From Sepiola atlantica (Eukaryota; Mollusca; Cephalopoda; Sepiida; Sepiolidae): a stretch of 64,000 bases of DNA. Every line of letters starts with the position of its first letter. The first letter of the stretch is position 1. The stretch is from assembly GCA_963556195.1 (NCBI GenBank), contig OY744523.1, positions 71,551,788-71,615,787 on the forward strand, read 5' to 3'. The notes under the pieces were generated by a model. The model saw only the letters and a program-made list of their open reading frames with translations. It had not been told where the DNA came from and did no database searches. Both the position numbers and the translations under genes were made by a program. Positions 22,442 through 33,740 of this stretch are shown piece after piece.

Positions 22442-22770
22442 TCATTATTATTTCATGTATCCACATGAAATGTTATTAGGAGATTTAATCTTTTATGTAT
22501 CAATTTTCAGTATTTACTTCAACAGTGAGTAGAGCTAGATAGTAAGTTATGAAAATATATGTATGGCAATTAAGCTCACAGAGACTTCTGCGTTTCATGC
22601 TTGTAGGGAATCGTCAGGCTAAAATGCATGGAGCTTGTGTTGCCGGTTGTTTCTATATGTACACGTAGTGTTTCGTTAAACAATCAGGTCCTTATCGTTG
22701 AAGCCTGACATTTGCGGTCAAGCCCTTCCAGAATTGGCGGCTTTTTGTTAAACCACGCTTGGTGTGCTTA
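22442..22770 (-). mobile_element. Hammerhead-bearing short element, family B
   Basis: Relatives at 32570-32720, 33840-34030 and 42445-42490 share CAGTATTTACTTCAACAGTG, AGAGCTAGGTAGTAAG and GGCAATTAAGCT. In sense the hammerhead is at 22624-22570. Further 5' (about 22760-22650) is a weak tRNA-like region with a CAGGCTTCAACG box; I rate that head as doubtful. Confidence 0.55.
22570..22624 (-). ncRNA. Hammerhead ribozyme motif, family B (cleavage-site base missing)
   Basis: In sense: stem I UUUUAGC (22624-22618), core CUGACGA (22617-22611), stem II region, core GAAA (22596-22593), stem III CGCAGA / UCUGUG with an AGUC loop (22592-22577), then A and GCUUAA. GCUUAA pairs with UUUUAGC except at one position. 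Copies at 33992 and 42450 keep UA before GCUUAA; this one has lost the U, so it is probably inactive. Confidence 0.55.
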
Positions 22771-23649
22771 GTAAAAGTGACGATCACTAAAGCATAGATA
22801 ATAAATCTTACGATAAGTAAACAGACGTGAAAATTATAAAGTTAAGTAGAAAATAAAATTTTCGTGCGTTTGGTAGCAGTTATTTATTGTCTATTTTTCC
22901 ATCTCTTTTTACTTGTTAACTATATTGCATAATCGCCGAAAGTTTATAGTAAGTACTCTTCTTTATACCTTTTCATTAGAGGGTTAGCGGTTAGGTTGAC
23001 GTGTAGCGGAAGTTGCATCATTGGAGAATGTACATGGCAGATAAACGAGTTCTATTTTGCTTCTTGGGTGTTCAACGTCAAGGTAAACAGACGTCGATGT
23101 TGAAGGTTTTTCACCTCGCCCATAAAAGTAAGCAGTCTATTATGCTGAACCAGCTGCGAATGGCTGTAAAAATAAATACAACCCGAGTGAAAATCTTAAA
23201 GTTATTCATTCTTTGAAATCGGTTCCTTTATTCCATCCATAAAAAGAAAAATAGCAAATATGAACATCTCTCCCACTGCTACACCGCCATTACGAACACA
23301 ATACAACGCAGCAACTTACAACATGTCAACTCGTCGCGTCGGCAGAGCCACACATTCACTGACTGCAACTACATCCAGAGGGGTAACCCTCTCCTCAGAA
23401 AACGGGGTCACCTGTAGCCGTGGGTGGCGACCTGTGATGCCGTAGCACGGGAGCCTGGTGGCTAGGTATTCGTTCACTTCGGCTCTTACTTTTTCTAGAC
23501 GGAAGTTCCGAGAGACTCTATGATTAATTGGCTAGTTCACTCCCAACCGTATTATTTAATCTGATTCTTCAAAGAATCAACACCTTGTTTCTCCTTTTCA
23601 TTTTTATTTTTCTCCCAAAATAGATAACAGAAGGCAGTGGATGACGGTC
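22771..23649. other. No recognisable feature
   Basis: A GC-richer stretch at about 23260-23520 has a 61-codon frame without known similarity. The rest is unremarkable. Confidence 0.5.
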
Positions 23650-23890
23650 AATCACGTCGAGAACAAAGAGCAATGTATTCTGAGAGCAATGTATTCTGAT
23701 TATCTAAGAGCAATGTATTCTGGTTATCTAAGAGCAATGTATTCCGGTTATATAAAGGCAATATAACATAAATAATTATTCACAATATTCAATTATTGTT
23801 ATTTTCTCTGCTTAGTGTGGTTATTCTCAAAGAGTGATTTTTCAAGGCGCAATGTATTCTGTAAGCAATGTATTCTAAGATCAATGTATC
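23650..23890 (+). repeat. ~24 bp tandem repeat, AGAGCAATGTATTCTGGTTATCTA
   Basis: Four to five units of AGAGCAATGTATTCTG plus GTTATCTA at 23660-23765. After a 90-base gap, three shorter GCAATGTATTCT units follow at 23850-23890. Confidence 0.85.
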
Positions 23891-24614
23891 ATAGGAATAT
23901 TAATAATAATCCTACTTATAGAGTTATATTTGATTATTTTATTCGTCATTAAAAAAACCCACAGATGGTTGATATGCCGTAAAACAAAGCAAACCAACAA
24001 ACATGCCAACGAGAGATTTAGACGTGTTCGTGCTACAAGAAAATAACGGTGATCTGGAGAATCGTAGAACCTCGGATGCAATGAAACCTCGCCGAAACAC
24101 ATGTGAAATAATTTCCAACCAATCAATACGATATTACCGACAAAATCTATTTCGCAGCACTACTAACTATATTTTTGTATATGCTTTCATGTTAATTCCG
24201 TAGATGGAGCATTACGAAGTCATAATAAACCACGTGACAGTCTGCGTACTAACTGATCGACCCAAGTATCAGTTGTTCAGTGTTCAAGAAAGCGATCGCG
24301 GCAAATAAATAAGCTGCTGTTTTTTTTTTATCACGAAATCTAAAGATATGGAAGAAGCGATTTGAAATGAGAATTTTTTTTAATTATTAGATTTTATTAT
24401 TTTTATTTTTGTTTCAATGAAAAGCGACTAAAACGATCGATTCTTGCAAACACTTAGCTATTTAATGAATCTTCCCCTCGAAGGCAGATCGACTGCAACG
24501 AGCCGGTAAATGAGCGAAAAATCTTTTTTGTTTCAAGCGTGTAATAGAATATCAATTAACACGGTGGAGAAGAGTAGGAAGAAAGAGAGATATTGATACG
24601 GAGTGACAGATTTG

Positions 24615-24615
<1 letters not shown>
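23891..24615. other. No recognisable feature
   Basis: Nothing supported. Confidence 0.5.
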
Positions 24616-24713
<98 letters not shown>

Positions 24714-25390
24714 AGATAGAGATAGAGAGAGAGAGCTAGAGAGAGAAAGTGAGCGAGAGAGAGACGGAGAGATATTAACCCTTCAGAAATAAAATGCCTG
24801 CTTGTGTAATTTAACATCCGTATCTTATGAGATATTAAAGAGACGTACAGACGGATAGAAGAATAGCGAGAAGGGGGGATAGAATGAGGGAGAGACGCAC
24901 ACATATATATAGTTAAAAATAAAGCCAAACATGTAGAGAGAGTAATGCCAGAGAATGACAGACATAAGAGCACAGAGACAGAGAAAGAGAAAGCGAAAGC
25001 GAAAGAAAGAGAACAGTGATTGGGAGAAAGAGGGGGAGACAGAGAGGGGTAGGGAGGGAAGAAGGGGGAGATAAAGAGAAAAGGGATGATAGAATAGAGG
25101 TAGAGACCAGCAATAAAATTAAAATCAGAGTAATTAAACATCCGTGGGGTATGATATATTACAGAGGCTGATAGACAGAGAGTGGAAGAGGGAGAAAAAG
25201 AGGCATACATACAGTAGAAGAGAGACACGCATATAGATCTAGGAAGAGAGGGAATGACTAAGAGGGAGAAAGAGAGAAAGAGGTAAAAACGAAAGAACGA
25301 GCTAAGATAGATACAGACAGAATGATAGAAAGAGTGAACGAAATAGAGAGAGAATGAGATTTGCCTTAAGAAATAAAAGGTTTGCCATCC
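24616..25390. repeat. (TA)n(GA)n then purine-rich block with long-period repeat
   Basis: TA (24616-24662) and GA (24663-24710) lead into about 650 bases that are mostly A and G on the plus strand. Within it a pyrimidine-containing unit, AATAAAAT ... ACATCCGT ... ATGAGATATTA, recurs at about 24787, 25113 and 25368. The 277-codon Ser/Leu-rich minus-strand frame across it is a by-product of the polypyrimidine strand, not a gene. Confidence 0.75.
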
Positions 25391-25486
25391 GTGACGCATG
25401 AGATGTGTTTCATTTTGTTTAAAATCTGAATTTCTACCGATCAGCCACAATTGTGCTCATAAAGGATTAAATGTCATCAACGTAAT

Positions 25487-25719
25487 TTGATATTAAGGCA
25501 GATGGTACTACTGATAATACCAAAAATGCTAGAACCATTGGCATTAATACTACTATTACCACTACTGCTTCAACTAATACAACTACTACTACCATGTTTA
25601 CTACATCTACTACTACATGTACTACTACTAATACTACTACAAATAGTAATCATAATCGAAACAAGATGCAATGATGATTTAAATAAGCGAAAAGTTATAT
25701 GTGAAAACACCAATTTAAT

Positions 25720-25762
<43 letters not shown>

Positions 25763-25854
25763 CTACTACTACTACTAATAATAATAATAATAATAATATG
25801 TCTAATAAATTTACTACTGCTGCTAATAATGATAATAATAACAGTAATAATTAA

Positions 25855-25886
<32 letters not shown>

Positions 25887-25931
25887 TCACAAAAAAGCAA
25901 AGAATAGTGACGTGTATGAAGACTCTTTTTT

Positions 25932-26006
<75 letters not shown>
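25487..26006. repeat. (ACT)n and (TAA)n trinucleotide arrays
   Basis: Imperfect ACT/TAC repeats at about 25545-25640, then TAA arrays at 25720-25760, 25775-25797, 25850-25885 and 25935-26006. Poly-Ile and poly-Leu frames are artefacts. Confidence 0.9.
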
Positions 26007-26454
26007 CATTTTTGGTCAGTTATTGTATTTTTCTTTTTTATTGAAATAACATATGAATGAAAATAACTTGAATAAATTTTAAATTTATTAAAAACTCAAG
26101 TGTTAATCCTTAGTTTAGCAGAGACGTGACTAAAGACAGTATCCAAAACAACTAGATTTATAAAGACATGCTAAAATGCTGAACTAAAAGGTCGAAGAAG
26201 ACATTTAGTTAAATACAAATCAAAGCCTCCACTCTAACCTGCTTCAATTCGTCATGTAAATATGGGAGGGGAATTTATCGTCGTCTTAGGAAATTTGAAA
26301 ACTTATATTAAGTAGGTAATTAATATATAGATAGATAGATATTAACTTTTATGTTATTATTTTTATTAATTTATTTTCTTCTTCGATTGATTTTGTAACT
26401 GCTTTGTCTGTTGTAATTCTCCTTAGATGTGTGTGAGATAGTGCACCTTGTTTC
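26007..26454. other. No recognisable feature
   Basis: Nothing supported. Confidence 0.5.
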
Positions 26455-26760
26455 TCATGAAAATGTGAGATAAACACTATTCTTGTGATAGGATCACAGG
26501 TAGCCTAGGCCTCGTGTTGCCACATACACGAACATATGACTAATGCTGCATAATAATGATACAATTCGTTGGAATTAAAAGAAAGGTTTGAGTGTCACGA
26601 TCGGCAGGTGCTGCCTCGTTGGTCAACATGAGGAAACCGGTCGACATCCTGTGAATGTTGGCTCCTCTAATCTCAGAAACAAGACCACAGACCAAAACCA
26701 GGTTAGTAAGCAGGTACGACAATAACACAGATCAAGCACAAGATAGCAAGAATTACTGAA
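26455..26760 (+). repeat. Dispersed repeat shared with 58150-58420, copy 1
   Basis: GATAAACACTATTC, TGATAGGATCACAGGTA, TGTTGCCACATACACGAACA and CATCCTGTGAATGTT are matched in order by 58153 onward. Same orientation. Class unknown. Confidence 0.65.
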
Positions 26761-27255
26761 ACAAATCTAAAAAGCCATAGAAATTTCAGTTAGCAACAAT
26801 ACGCACACGCCGAGACAATCAATAAATAACTTTTATTTAAGGGTAAGAGCTCGATTTAGTCAAGAAAATAGAATTAAGTTTCAAGTTTAAATTATTGCTG
26901 TCTACTTCAAAAATACATCAGTCTTTCCAAAAATCTTTAAGAACATCCTTACACTCGCAGATTCTTCTAAGATACGACTCATTAGTCATTATATAACATT
27001 TTAATTTACACTAGCTATCACTAACCGGCGTTGCCCGTGATTGTTTTTACTTTTTTTTTTCATAGTTTACGTGACTGAAATGTACAATTATTAGCGTCAG
27101 AAAAAGAAGAAAGGAACTGGGAAAATTTCAAACAAATTGAATTATATTAGTTTTTCAGTTCATGTACATTAATCGTATTAGCTGTACTGACATGGCGTTA
27201 CTCGGGATCGATATGGTTAAAATGTGTTGTGTATATACTCTATCTTCTATATACA
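26761..27255. other. No clear feature
   Basis: ACTAGCTATCACTAACCGGCGTTGCCCGTG at about 27011-27040 resembles a simple-element terminus seen in many invertebrate repeats. With no partner here I leave it unassigned. Confidence 0.35.
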
Positions 27256-27430
27256 CGCCTTTGTTGTTTGGTTCAGTATCTAAGTTTAAATAAAGAACGC
27301 TAACTCTCACAAAAATAATAAGGGTTATTTCTCCTGAGTAAAATGTTAAGTTTAATATATCTCCATATTTAAAAAAAATGTCGAACCAGATTTTCTTTAA
27401 GTAACTTAGAGAAAAGTACGTTGTTTAATT
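27256..27430 (+). repeat. Dispersed repeat, copy 1 (pair with 28310-28470)
   Basis: GGTTCAGTATCTAAGTTTAAA, AAAATAATAAGGGTTATT, TATCTCCATATT and GAACCAGATT are matched in order from 28318 to 28445. Confidence 0.65.
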
Positions 27431-27599
27431 GACCAAAAAATATATAACAATAACGAATGAAAGATAGCTAGTTCGAATCGAGTTTTTTTGGTAAGCTTAA
27501 TACTATTTTGGTCCAACTTTTTTTAGGATTTGACTCGAGAAACGCGGATTAGTTGGACCCATCTTATTCTAGATACGTGCGGATGCGTGTATACGATAC

Positions 27600-27750
27600 A
27601 CTGTCCATCGGTAAATTTTCATACTTAAGTTTAAAATTGCATTTTCGTCGCTCTTTCACGCTTATTTTTTAATAGAATTATTGTTGGACGGTCATGCTTA
27701 AATTTCGAACAGCATTTTCCCCGAGAGAGTCGTAGATTTAATGAAAGCAT
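27600..27750 (+). repeat. 37 bp minisatellite, short block
   Basis: Three to four diverged units, such as CTTAAGTTTAAAATTGCATTTTCGTCG and CATGCTTAAATTTCGAACAGCATTTTC. Confidence 0.7.
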
Positions 27751-28309
27751 CATACAGGCTGTCCCCTCCCCAAAATGTCACTAATGGAACAATGTTTTCT
27801 AAAATCAAACCATATTTGATACAAATAAATTTCAGTCTATGCCCCACTTGTCTAACAAGTGTCAATCGTAAGTATCGAACAGATACTAATTTCGCCTTTC
27901 AATGATATGGTGGGACACTTTGGTGAACGTATCATCAGAAGTGACTGTGATATTGAATGGGTTGTTTGTGGTTTCATCTCAAAGAAAATGCCCGCTAAAA
28001 GAGTCCCTGAAGCGAAAAGGGCCAAAATGGGGGCAATGGCAAGAAAAGTGTGTGAGAGTTATTGATAATTTCGTACGTCTAATCTAGGTGTGCCTATAAT
28101 TAAAATATGATAAGACAAAGACTATTAAGCATTAATGGTTAGAGCTTGGCAAGTAAATCAAGCATAGGTTGACGTTTAATGGCATCGAATATGATTTCAG
28201 AAAGAATTATCAATTTATTAACGATTCTATGGGTAGCATTTGTTTTCCAGATCATCCTGTTAAAGATGATTTCCGAGGTAGGCTTTTTCCTAGTATAAAA
28301 GCGAAGTCT
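27751..28309. other. No recognisable feature
   Basis: Two overlapping 61-68 codon frames at 27859-28087 show no similarity I recognise. Confidence 0.45.
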
Positions 28310-28530
28310 CTGTTAGGTTCAGTATTTAAACTAAAAAACAAGTAAGTAACGCTTATTCTTACTAAAAGAATAAGAGTTATTACTCTTCGTAAATGTGGTT
28401 ATTTAGGTATGTCTCCATATTAGCAAACTGCCGAATCAGATTAAGTATTTTCTTTAAATAAGTAGTAATTTTTTATAATATGCTATGTCTATCGTATCGT
28501 CTGTCACGATTGAAATATTATTTTAATGAG
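28310..28530 (+). repeat. Dispersed repeat, copy 2, then one 37 bp minisatellite unit
   Basis: Collinear with 27256-27430 up to about 28470. A single CGTCTGTCACGATTGAAATATTATTTTAATG unit follows at 28498-28528. Confidence 0.6.
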
Positions 28531-29264
28531 TAAAAGCGTAGTTGTAATAGGCCGCAGCTTAAGCATATCTGTTTCTGTTACTGTTTCTGTTTCTTTTATA
28601 TACAAAAACATCTGTAAAAGAAAATAATCGAAAAATAATCGTTTTCTGAGTTTCTCCGATTTGCGAGCGTTTCTCGAAGAATTGAAAAATAATTACAATT
28701 CTATAATACGCCATTTTCGACATGAAATTGCCAGGTTTATGATCGCGTGATGTTCGAAATCAACGATGAAATTAAATTCAACGGTTAATCTACGAGAAAT
28801 CGACAGTTTAGGAGAACCTTTCTTCGAGTGAATTTATTATCATAATTCTTCCCCTATGTATTTACGTGTATTCATTGGGGGCAATCTACAAATTACCTTT
28901 CCATTTTAGAGTTCAATTGATCGCACACGAATGGGCCAGGGGCAGAAAACTTCACTAAGAACTCTTCAAAGACCTTAGGAATTCTGCGATCAGATCGTGT
29001 AATTGAACGGGAAGTGTTATTTTAGCTTTGGAATATGAGAATTAATTCGAAACACCTGCATTATCTGCAAGTTTCTCGCATGCGATTTTATATATTCATA
29101 AATACATATACATTAATATAACGAACGCCCATTTTATGGTAAGGTATTTTAATGTAGATATCCGTTTTTATATATACACATATATATGTATATACATCCA
29201 TATTTAAATCATTCTTAATATGTATGTATAAAGATGTGTACAGATGAGGATACATATACATATG
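28531..29264. other. No recognisable feature
   Basis: Nothing supported apart from a short CTGTTTCTGTTACTG simple repeat at about 28567-28592. Confidence 0.5.
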
Positions 29265-29294
29265 CATTTATGCATACAAACATATATACATACA

Positions 29295-29326
<32 letters not shown>

Positions 29327-29527
29327 GATAGATAGAGAGAGAGGGGGGAGGGAAAAGATAGGTAGGACACACGTATTTTAAAACGCATATATATATGTCT
29401 TCATATAAGCTAACAAAACAATATAAGTAGTACGGGTATTTACTCATGAATGTATGTCTCTCTCTATATATATGCCTATAAGTATGTAGGTACGTATGCA
29501 TGTGTATATGAGTATAACTATCTAAGA

Positions 29528-29555
<28 letters not shown>
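29265..29555. repeat. (CATA)n, (GATA)n, (TA)n simple repeats
   Basis: CATACATA at 29281-29325, then GATAGAGA, scattered GTAT units, and TA at 29529-29553. Confidence 0.85.
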
Positions 29556-29559
<4 letters not shown>

Positions 29560-29780
29560 TTTTTTCCTTTAATAATTTTATATATATTTTATCAAATTAA
29601 TGATGATTTTTTGTGATCTTGTGTAAAAGACGGTGAAGAGGTGATAAATTATAATTAATAAGTAAAAAATATGAAAAGAACAAAATTCTAATCGTCTTAG
29701 AAACGATCGTACACCTAATCATTGCTGATCCTGAATTCTTAGAACTGAAACAAATAATGTTATGGATTATTTGTCTCAAT

Positions 29781-29784
29781 TTTC

Positions 29785-29880
<96 letters not shown>
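29781..29880. repeat. (CT)n(TA)n microsatellite
   Basis: CT to 29826, TA to 29879. Confidence 0.95.
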
Positions 29881-29882
<2 letters not shown>

Positions 29883-30149
29883 AGGTTAGTGGGAGAGAAT
29901 CCCAACATAGTGCTCGATTATTAAGAAAAATACAAAACTAAGAGCGTAATATGTATTTGTATATGTCTGAGACATAAACAGAAGCTTAAACAGGTACAGA
30001 ACAGGATGCCATCTATAGGTCCTATTTGTTTGCATTTGAAACCGACGGTAATAATGTTATATGTATAACAAGTAAACATCCTCTTCAAATCAAAACGAAA
30101 CTGAATTTAGATTTTAGACACACAAAGTGGTCAATATCTTAATAAATTG

Positions 30150-30450
30150 TGTTTATCTACATACGTATATATTTCATTCTTTCGAGTATCGTCAGTGTAG
30201 ACATGAATTATTCATACCGGTCGCGGGACTCGAACCTCGGAACACGAGCCATGTTTCAAACTCAACTTCTGACTTCTTAACGCACACGGCCGTTATCAAC
30301 AACCCGGTAAATAAACGAGAGATTACACTTATATAAAGGCATCCGTCATCAAGGTGGTTGACTACTAAAAGGAACATGCATTGAAGCTACGCTAAAAGTT
30401 GTACTAATGCTACTCCCTATAGAGCCCAACCTATATAATTATAAATATTT
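30150..30450 (-). mobile_element. tRNA-headed, hammerhead-bearing element, family A, single unit
   Basis: In sense the A-box-like block GGCCGTGTGCGTTAAG lies at 30291-30276 and the B box GGTTCGAGTC at 30236-30227. The hammerhead follows 26 bases later. The 5' part (30445-30300) matches 2215-2065, with GTAGTCAACCACC and GGTTGGGC landmarks, so this is one complete unit of the element that is tandem at 1900-2345. An internal polymerase III promoter could drive it. Confidence 0.75.
30156..30201 (-). ncRNA. Hammerhead ribozyme, type I, family A
   Basis: In sense: UCUACA (30201-30196), CUGACGA (30195-30189), stem II region of 13 bases, GAAA (30175-30172), UAUAUACG (30171-30164), UA (30163-30162), UGUAGA (30161-30156). 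Both cores and stem I are intact. Stem II has drifted (UACUC against GAAU), and stem III has lost two pairs compared with the copy at 2238, so activity is uncertain. Confidence 0.65.
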
Positions 30451-30775
30451 ATTTTATATATAAATATGTATATATACATTTAAATTTGATACAACACTCT
30501 GCCTGTAGTTCGAATCGTGTTGAATCTGTTTCAGTACTTATATTGAGATTTATTTCTCTATATAATTTTTCCCTATAATTTTCTTCCAAAAGATATTTCA
30601 ATTTTTCATTTTAATATTCAATTGTTATTAGTCACAAATTCTGACGATCAGAATGTTATCTTTAAAAAGCTATGGTTTAAAAGTTATTTTGTATTTGTAT
30701 TCCTTGTTTAACACTTGATAGGTTAATAAACTTGTAAACTATGCAAGTGGTATTTATTTCATCACTCCATTATCC

Positions 30776-30804
<29 letters not shown>

Positions 30805-30814
<10 letters not shown>

Positions 30815-31106
30815 AATTTTTATTTACACAGACATGTACAAAATCTGCAATACTGGCATGTCGATGTTATCGATCAACAGTTACTATAAACTGAGATCTC
30901 ATCAGGGAGAGTTAGAATCCGATCTTAACCTCAGATCATATTTGGAGAGAATCCAAAGTATCTCTCCAAATATGATCTGAGGTTAAGATCGGATTCTAAC
31001 TCTGCCTGATGAGATCTCAGTTTATAGTAACTGTTGATCGATAACATCGACATGCCAGTGTCGCAGATTGTGTACATGTATGTGTAAATAAAAATTATCA
31101 TATATA
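30805..31106. repeat. Long near-perfect inverted repeat (146 bp arms, 10 bp spacer)
   Basis: Left arm 30805-30950 and right arm 30961-31106 are reverse complements with 5 mismatches counted by eye; the spacer is ATCCAAAGTA. Four mismatches lie in the outer part and one near the loop. The arms end in TATATGATAATTTTTATTTACAC next to (TA)n on the left. This could be a foldback (palindromic MITE-like) element with TA target bases, or a young hairpin-RNA locus. No open frame. Confidence 0.9.
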
Positions 31107-31199
31107 AAGCTCTATTTTGATATTAAGCAGTCTTTATCAACCCGGTTGAAATTCTTTGGATTACCACCCTGTGTATGTTTTTACCTGGATTATTACCAT

Positions 31200-31202
<3 letters not shown>

Positions 31203-31250
<48 letters not shown>
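31203..31250. repeat. (TA)n microsatellite
   Basis: About 48 bases of TA. Confidence 0.95.
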
Positions 31251-31252
<2 letters not shown>

Positions 31253-31944
31253 AAAGAGTAAGAGAGTAAGAGGATGATGCCCTGACAGAATGTATAGTTA
31301 ACAAACATGGAAATGTTACACAGGATCGTTCTTTGATTAAGAATTGTGCCCCAGGTAGATCTTAATCAAAATAAACATGATTAAATCACGAAATCAATAT
31401 TTATAGGTGCTATGGCGGAAGTAATAAGTCTAAATCGCGCGCTTCCTTTATGCAAAACACTCTCTCTCACCTTCTACTTCAAATTTTAGACGTCTTTCTT
31501 TAACAACGAAATCCGATGTATAAATATTCACTAAGTTGTTTCATTATTTTCATTCTTGATGAAGCCCTGACTTAAGGCAACATATTGAATTAAATATTTA
31601 CGGTGTGTTAATCTGTTAATCTCTTTTGTTAATATTTTTTTCTTTTCGAATATATCTATGTTTGTTGCACACACACGCACAGTAAGAAAATAACCAAATG
31701 CATTATAGGCTACACATTTCACCTCACCACCAACAGCAATTCATAATGCGTATTACACGAACAAAATTACATTTCCATTTCTAACAAAAAAATATTAAAA
31801 TTTGTCTCAGATTTCCACCCATCACAAAAATGTCTTCGAAAAATAGGGTACCTACGATTATTCCTCTATATACTAAACCAGGATTTACTAAAAAGACGTG
31901 ACTAAACTAAGATGTACTAAATAAATACTGATACATTCTATGTT
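31251..31944. other. No firm feature; one hammerhead-like relic
   Basis: At 31550-31590, TTGATGAAGCC, a CTGACTTA loop, GGC and AACATATTG look like a degraded CUGAUGA-hairpin-GAAACAU motif. TATCTATGTTTGTTGCACACACACGCAC at 31652-31680 recurs at 41547-41575. Confidence 0.4.
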
Positions 31945-32215
31945 TTTTATTTGAGACTGCTTCTACACTCCACATAGCTTCAGTGACCTCGATACTATCA
32001 CTGGTCAAGTTAGGAATACATTCAGGGATGCATGTAGTGCACATGGACTACTACAAGATGCTAATGATTAGGGTGCAACTTTGCAAGAAGCATTTACATC
32101 TGAATATTTAGAAACATTAGTTTACCATCATATTCACTACATGTGCAGTGTTTCATCCAAAACGACTTTGGGATAGCAACTCCATGAGCAAACATAAATT
32201 GTTCAGGATGGTATT
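31945..32215 (+). pseudogene. Helitron Rep/helicase fragment (helicase part)
   Basis: The translation starting near 31945 resembles the conserved stretch of Helitron PIF1-like helicases that runs Y-LRLLL, then S-DL-T--G, then TFRDAC-A-GLL-DD. Seen here are YLRLLLHS, then (in another frame, from 31987) DLDTITGQ, NTFRDACSAHGLLQDAND, a stop where a Trp is expected, GATLQEAF, and after a further shift LWDSNSMSKHKL. Helitrons are rolling-circle transposons; this helicase unwinds DNA during their copying. The fragment covers only part of one domain, with at least one stop and two frameshifts. I see no Rep HUH motif and no Helitron ends nearby. Family call by pattern memory. Confidence 0.65.
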
Positions 32216-32569
32216 GCACATTGAAAGAAAAAGCAGACTCCTGACAAATAGTCCCTATTGTTTCACGTGGAATTCCCTTGCATTACATTGTCATATTTGT
32301 GAAAGTACATCAGGACTGTTACATTATCTAAAAACATGCGTACATATCTCAATGGCAAGATTGCAACAACTAACCATGACAAGGGTGTTATTACTCCATG
32401 CATTGCATTAATTGTTTCATCTGCTGTTTTATATTAACATAGTGGGGTCTGTCTTCGCGCCGGTCTATCATAAGCAATAAATAACACAATAGTTACAGAT
32501 TTGTCAAGAAATTATTAAAGTTTCTCGGGAAACGCCGGATCACGAGTCAGTTACTATTATATATTCTGT
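32216..32569. other. No recognisable feature
   Basis: The open frame from 32148 continues to 32411, but beyond the Helitron-like part I recognise nothing. Confidence 0.45.
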
Positions 32570-32720
32570 AATTATATTTTCAGTATTTACTTCAACAGTG
32601 CTTAATACGTGAGTAGCGCTTAGGAGTAGTATGGAACTATGTTTATGGCAAATAAGTTACACAGAAACGTCATGTTTTATTCTGGAATGAGATCTTCAGG
32701 CTAAGGATATATTGTTTGTG
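32570..32720 (-). mobile_element. Family B hammerhead-bearing element, copy
   Basis: Contains CAGTATTTACTTCAACAGTG (32581-32600) and GTAGCGCTTAGGAGTAG. In sense CUGAAGA at 32697-32691 is followed by an AAAA in place of GAAA and by UCUGUGUAACUUA. The core is damaged. Confidence 0.6.
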
Positions 32721-32834
32721 ATTGAATCTATATCTAAGCATTGTCTCCGCTAGCTAAGTAACTATTCGGATTCATTGGTGATATTACACATTCACAGGCT
32801 ATTATTTTCTATTGAACAATGGCCAAACATGCAC

Positions 32835-33459
<625 letters not shown>

Positions 33460-33740
33460 TTATATATTTTCAAAGTGAAATTTTATCAATTGCAGTGATG
33501 TCACTGCGGTAATGGTCCTCTGAGGAGAAGAATTATCTTTGAAAACTCATGAGTTAAGGACTTTAAGATACTTTGCCTGAACTTTGAATTCTAATAAAAT
33601 TTCATTCGCACCTTATTTTATAACTTCATTTCATATTATGGTATTAATGCTCTATCGAGTATATTGAGCTTCAGTTTTTATCCGGATGTTTTACTAATTA
33701 AAAAATATTAGTTGCCTCTTATATCTTTTGTTGGATTAAC

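Noticed and set aside
24617..25450. 277-codon minus-strand open frame
   Set aside because: Ser/Leu/Phe-rich product of a polypyrimidine strand and microsatellites; no domain, no complexity.
30640..30680. CUGACGA box on the plus strand
   Set aside because: No GAAA at a workable distance and no stems.
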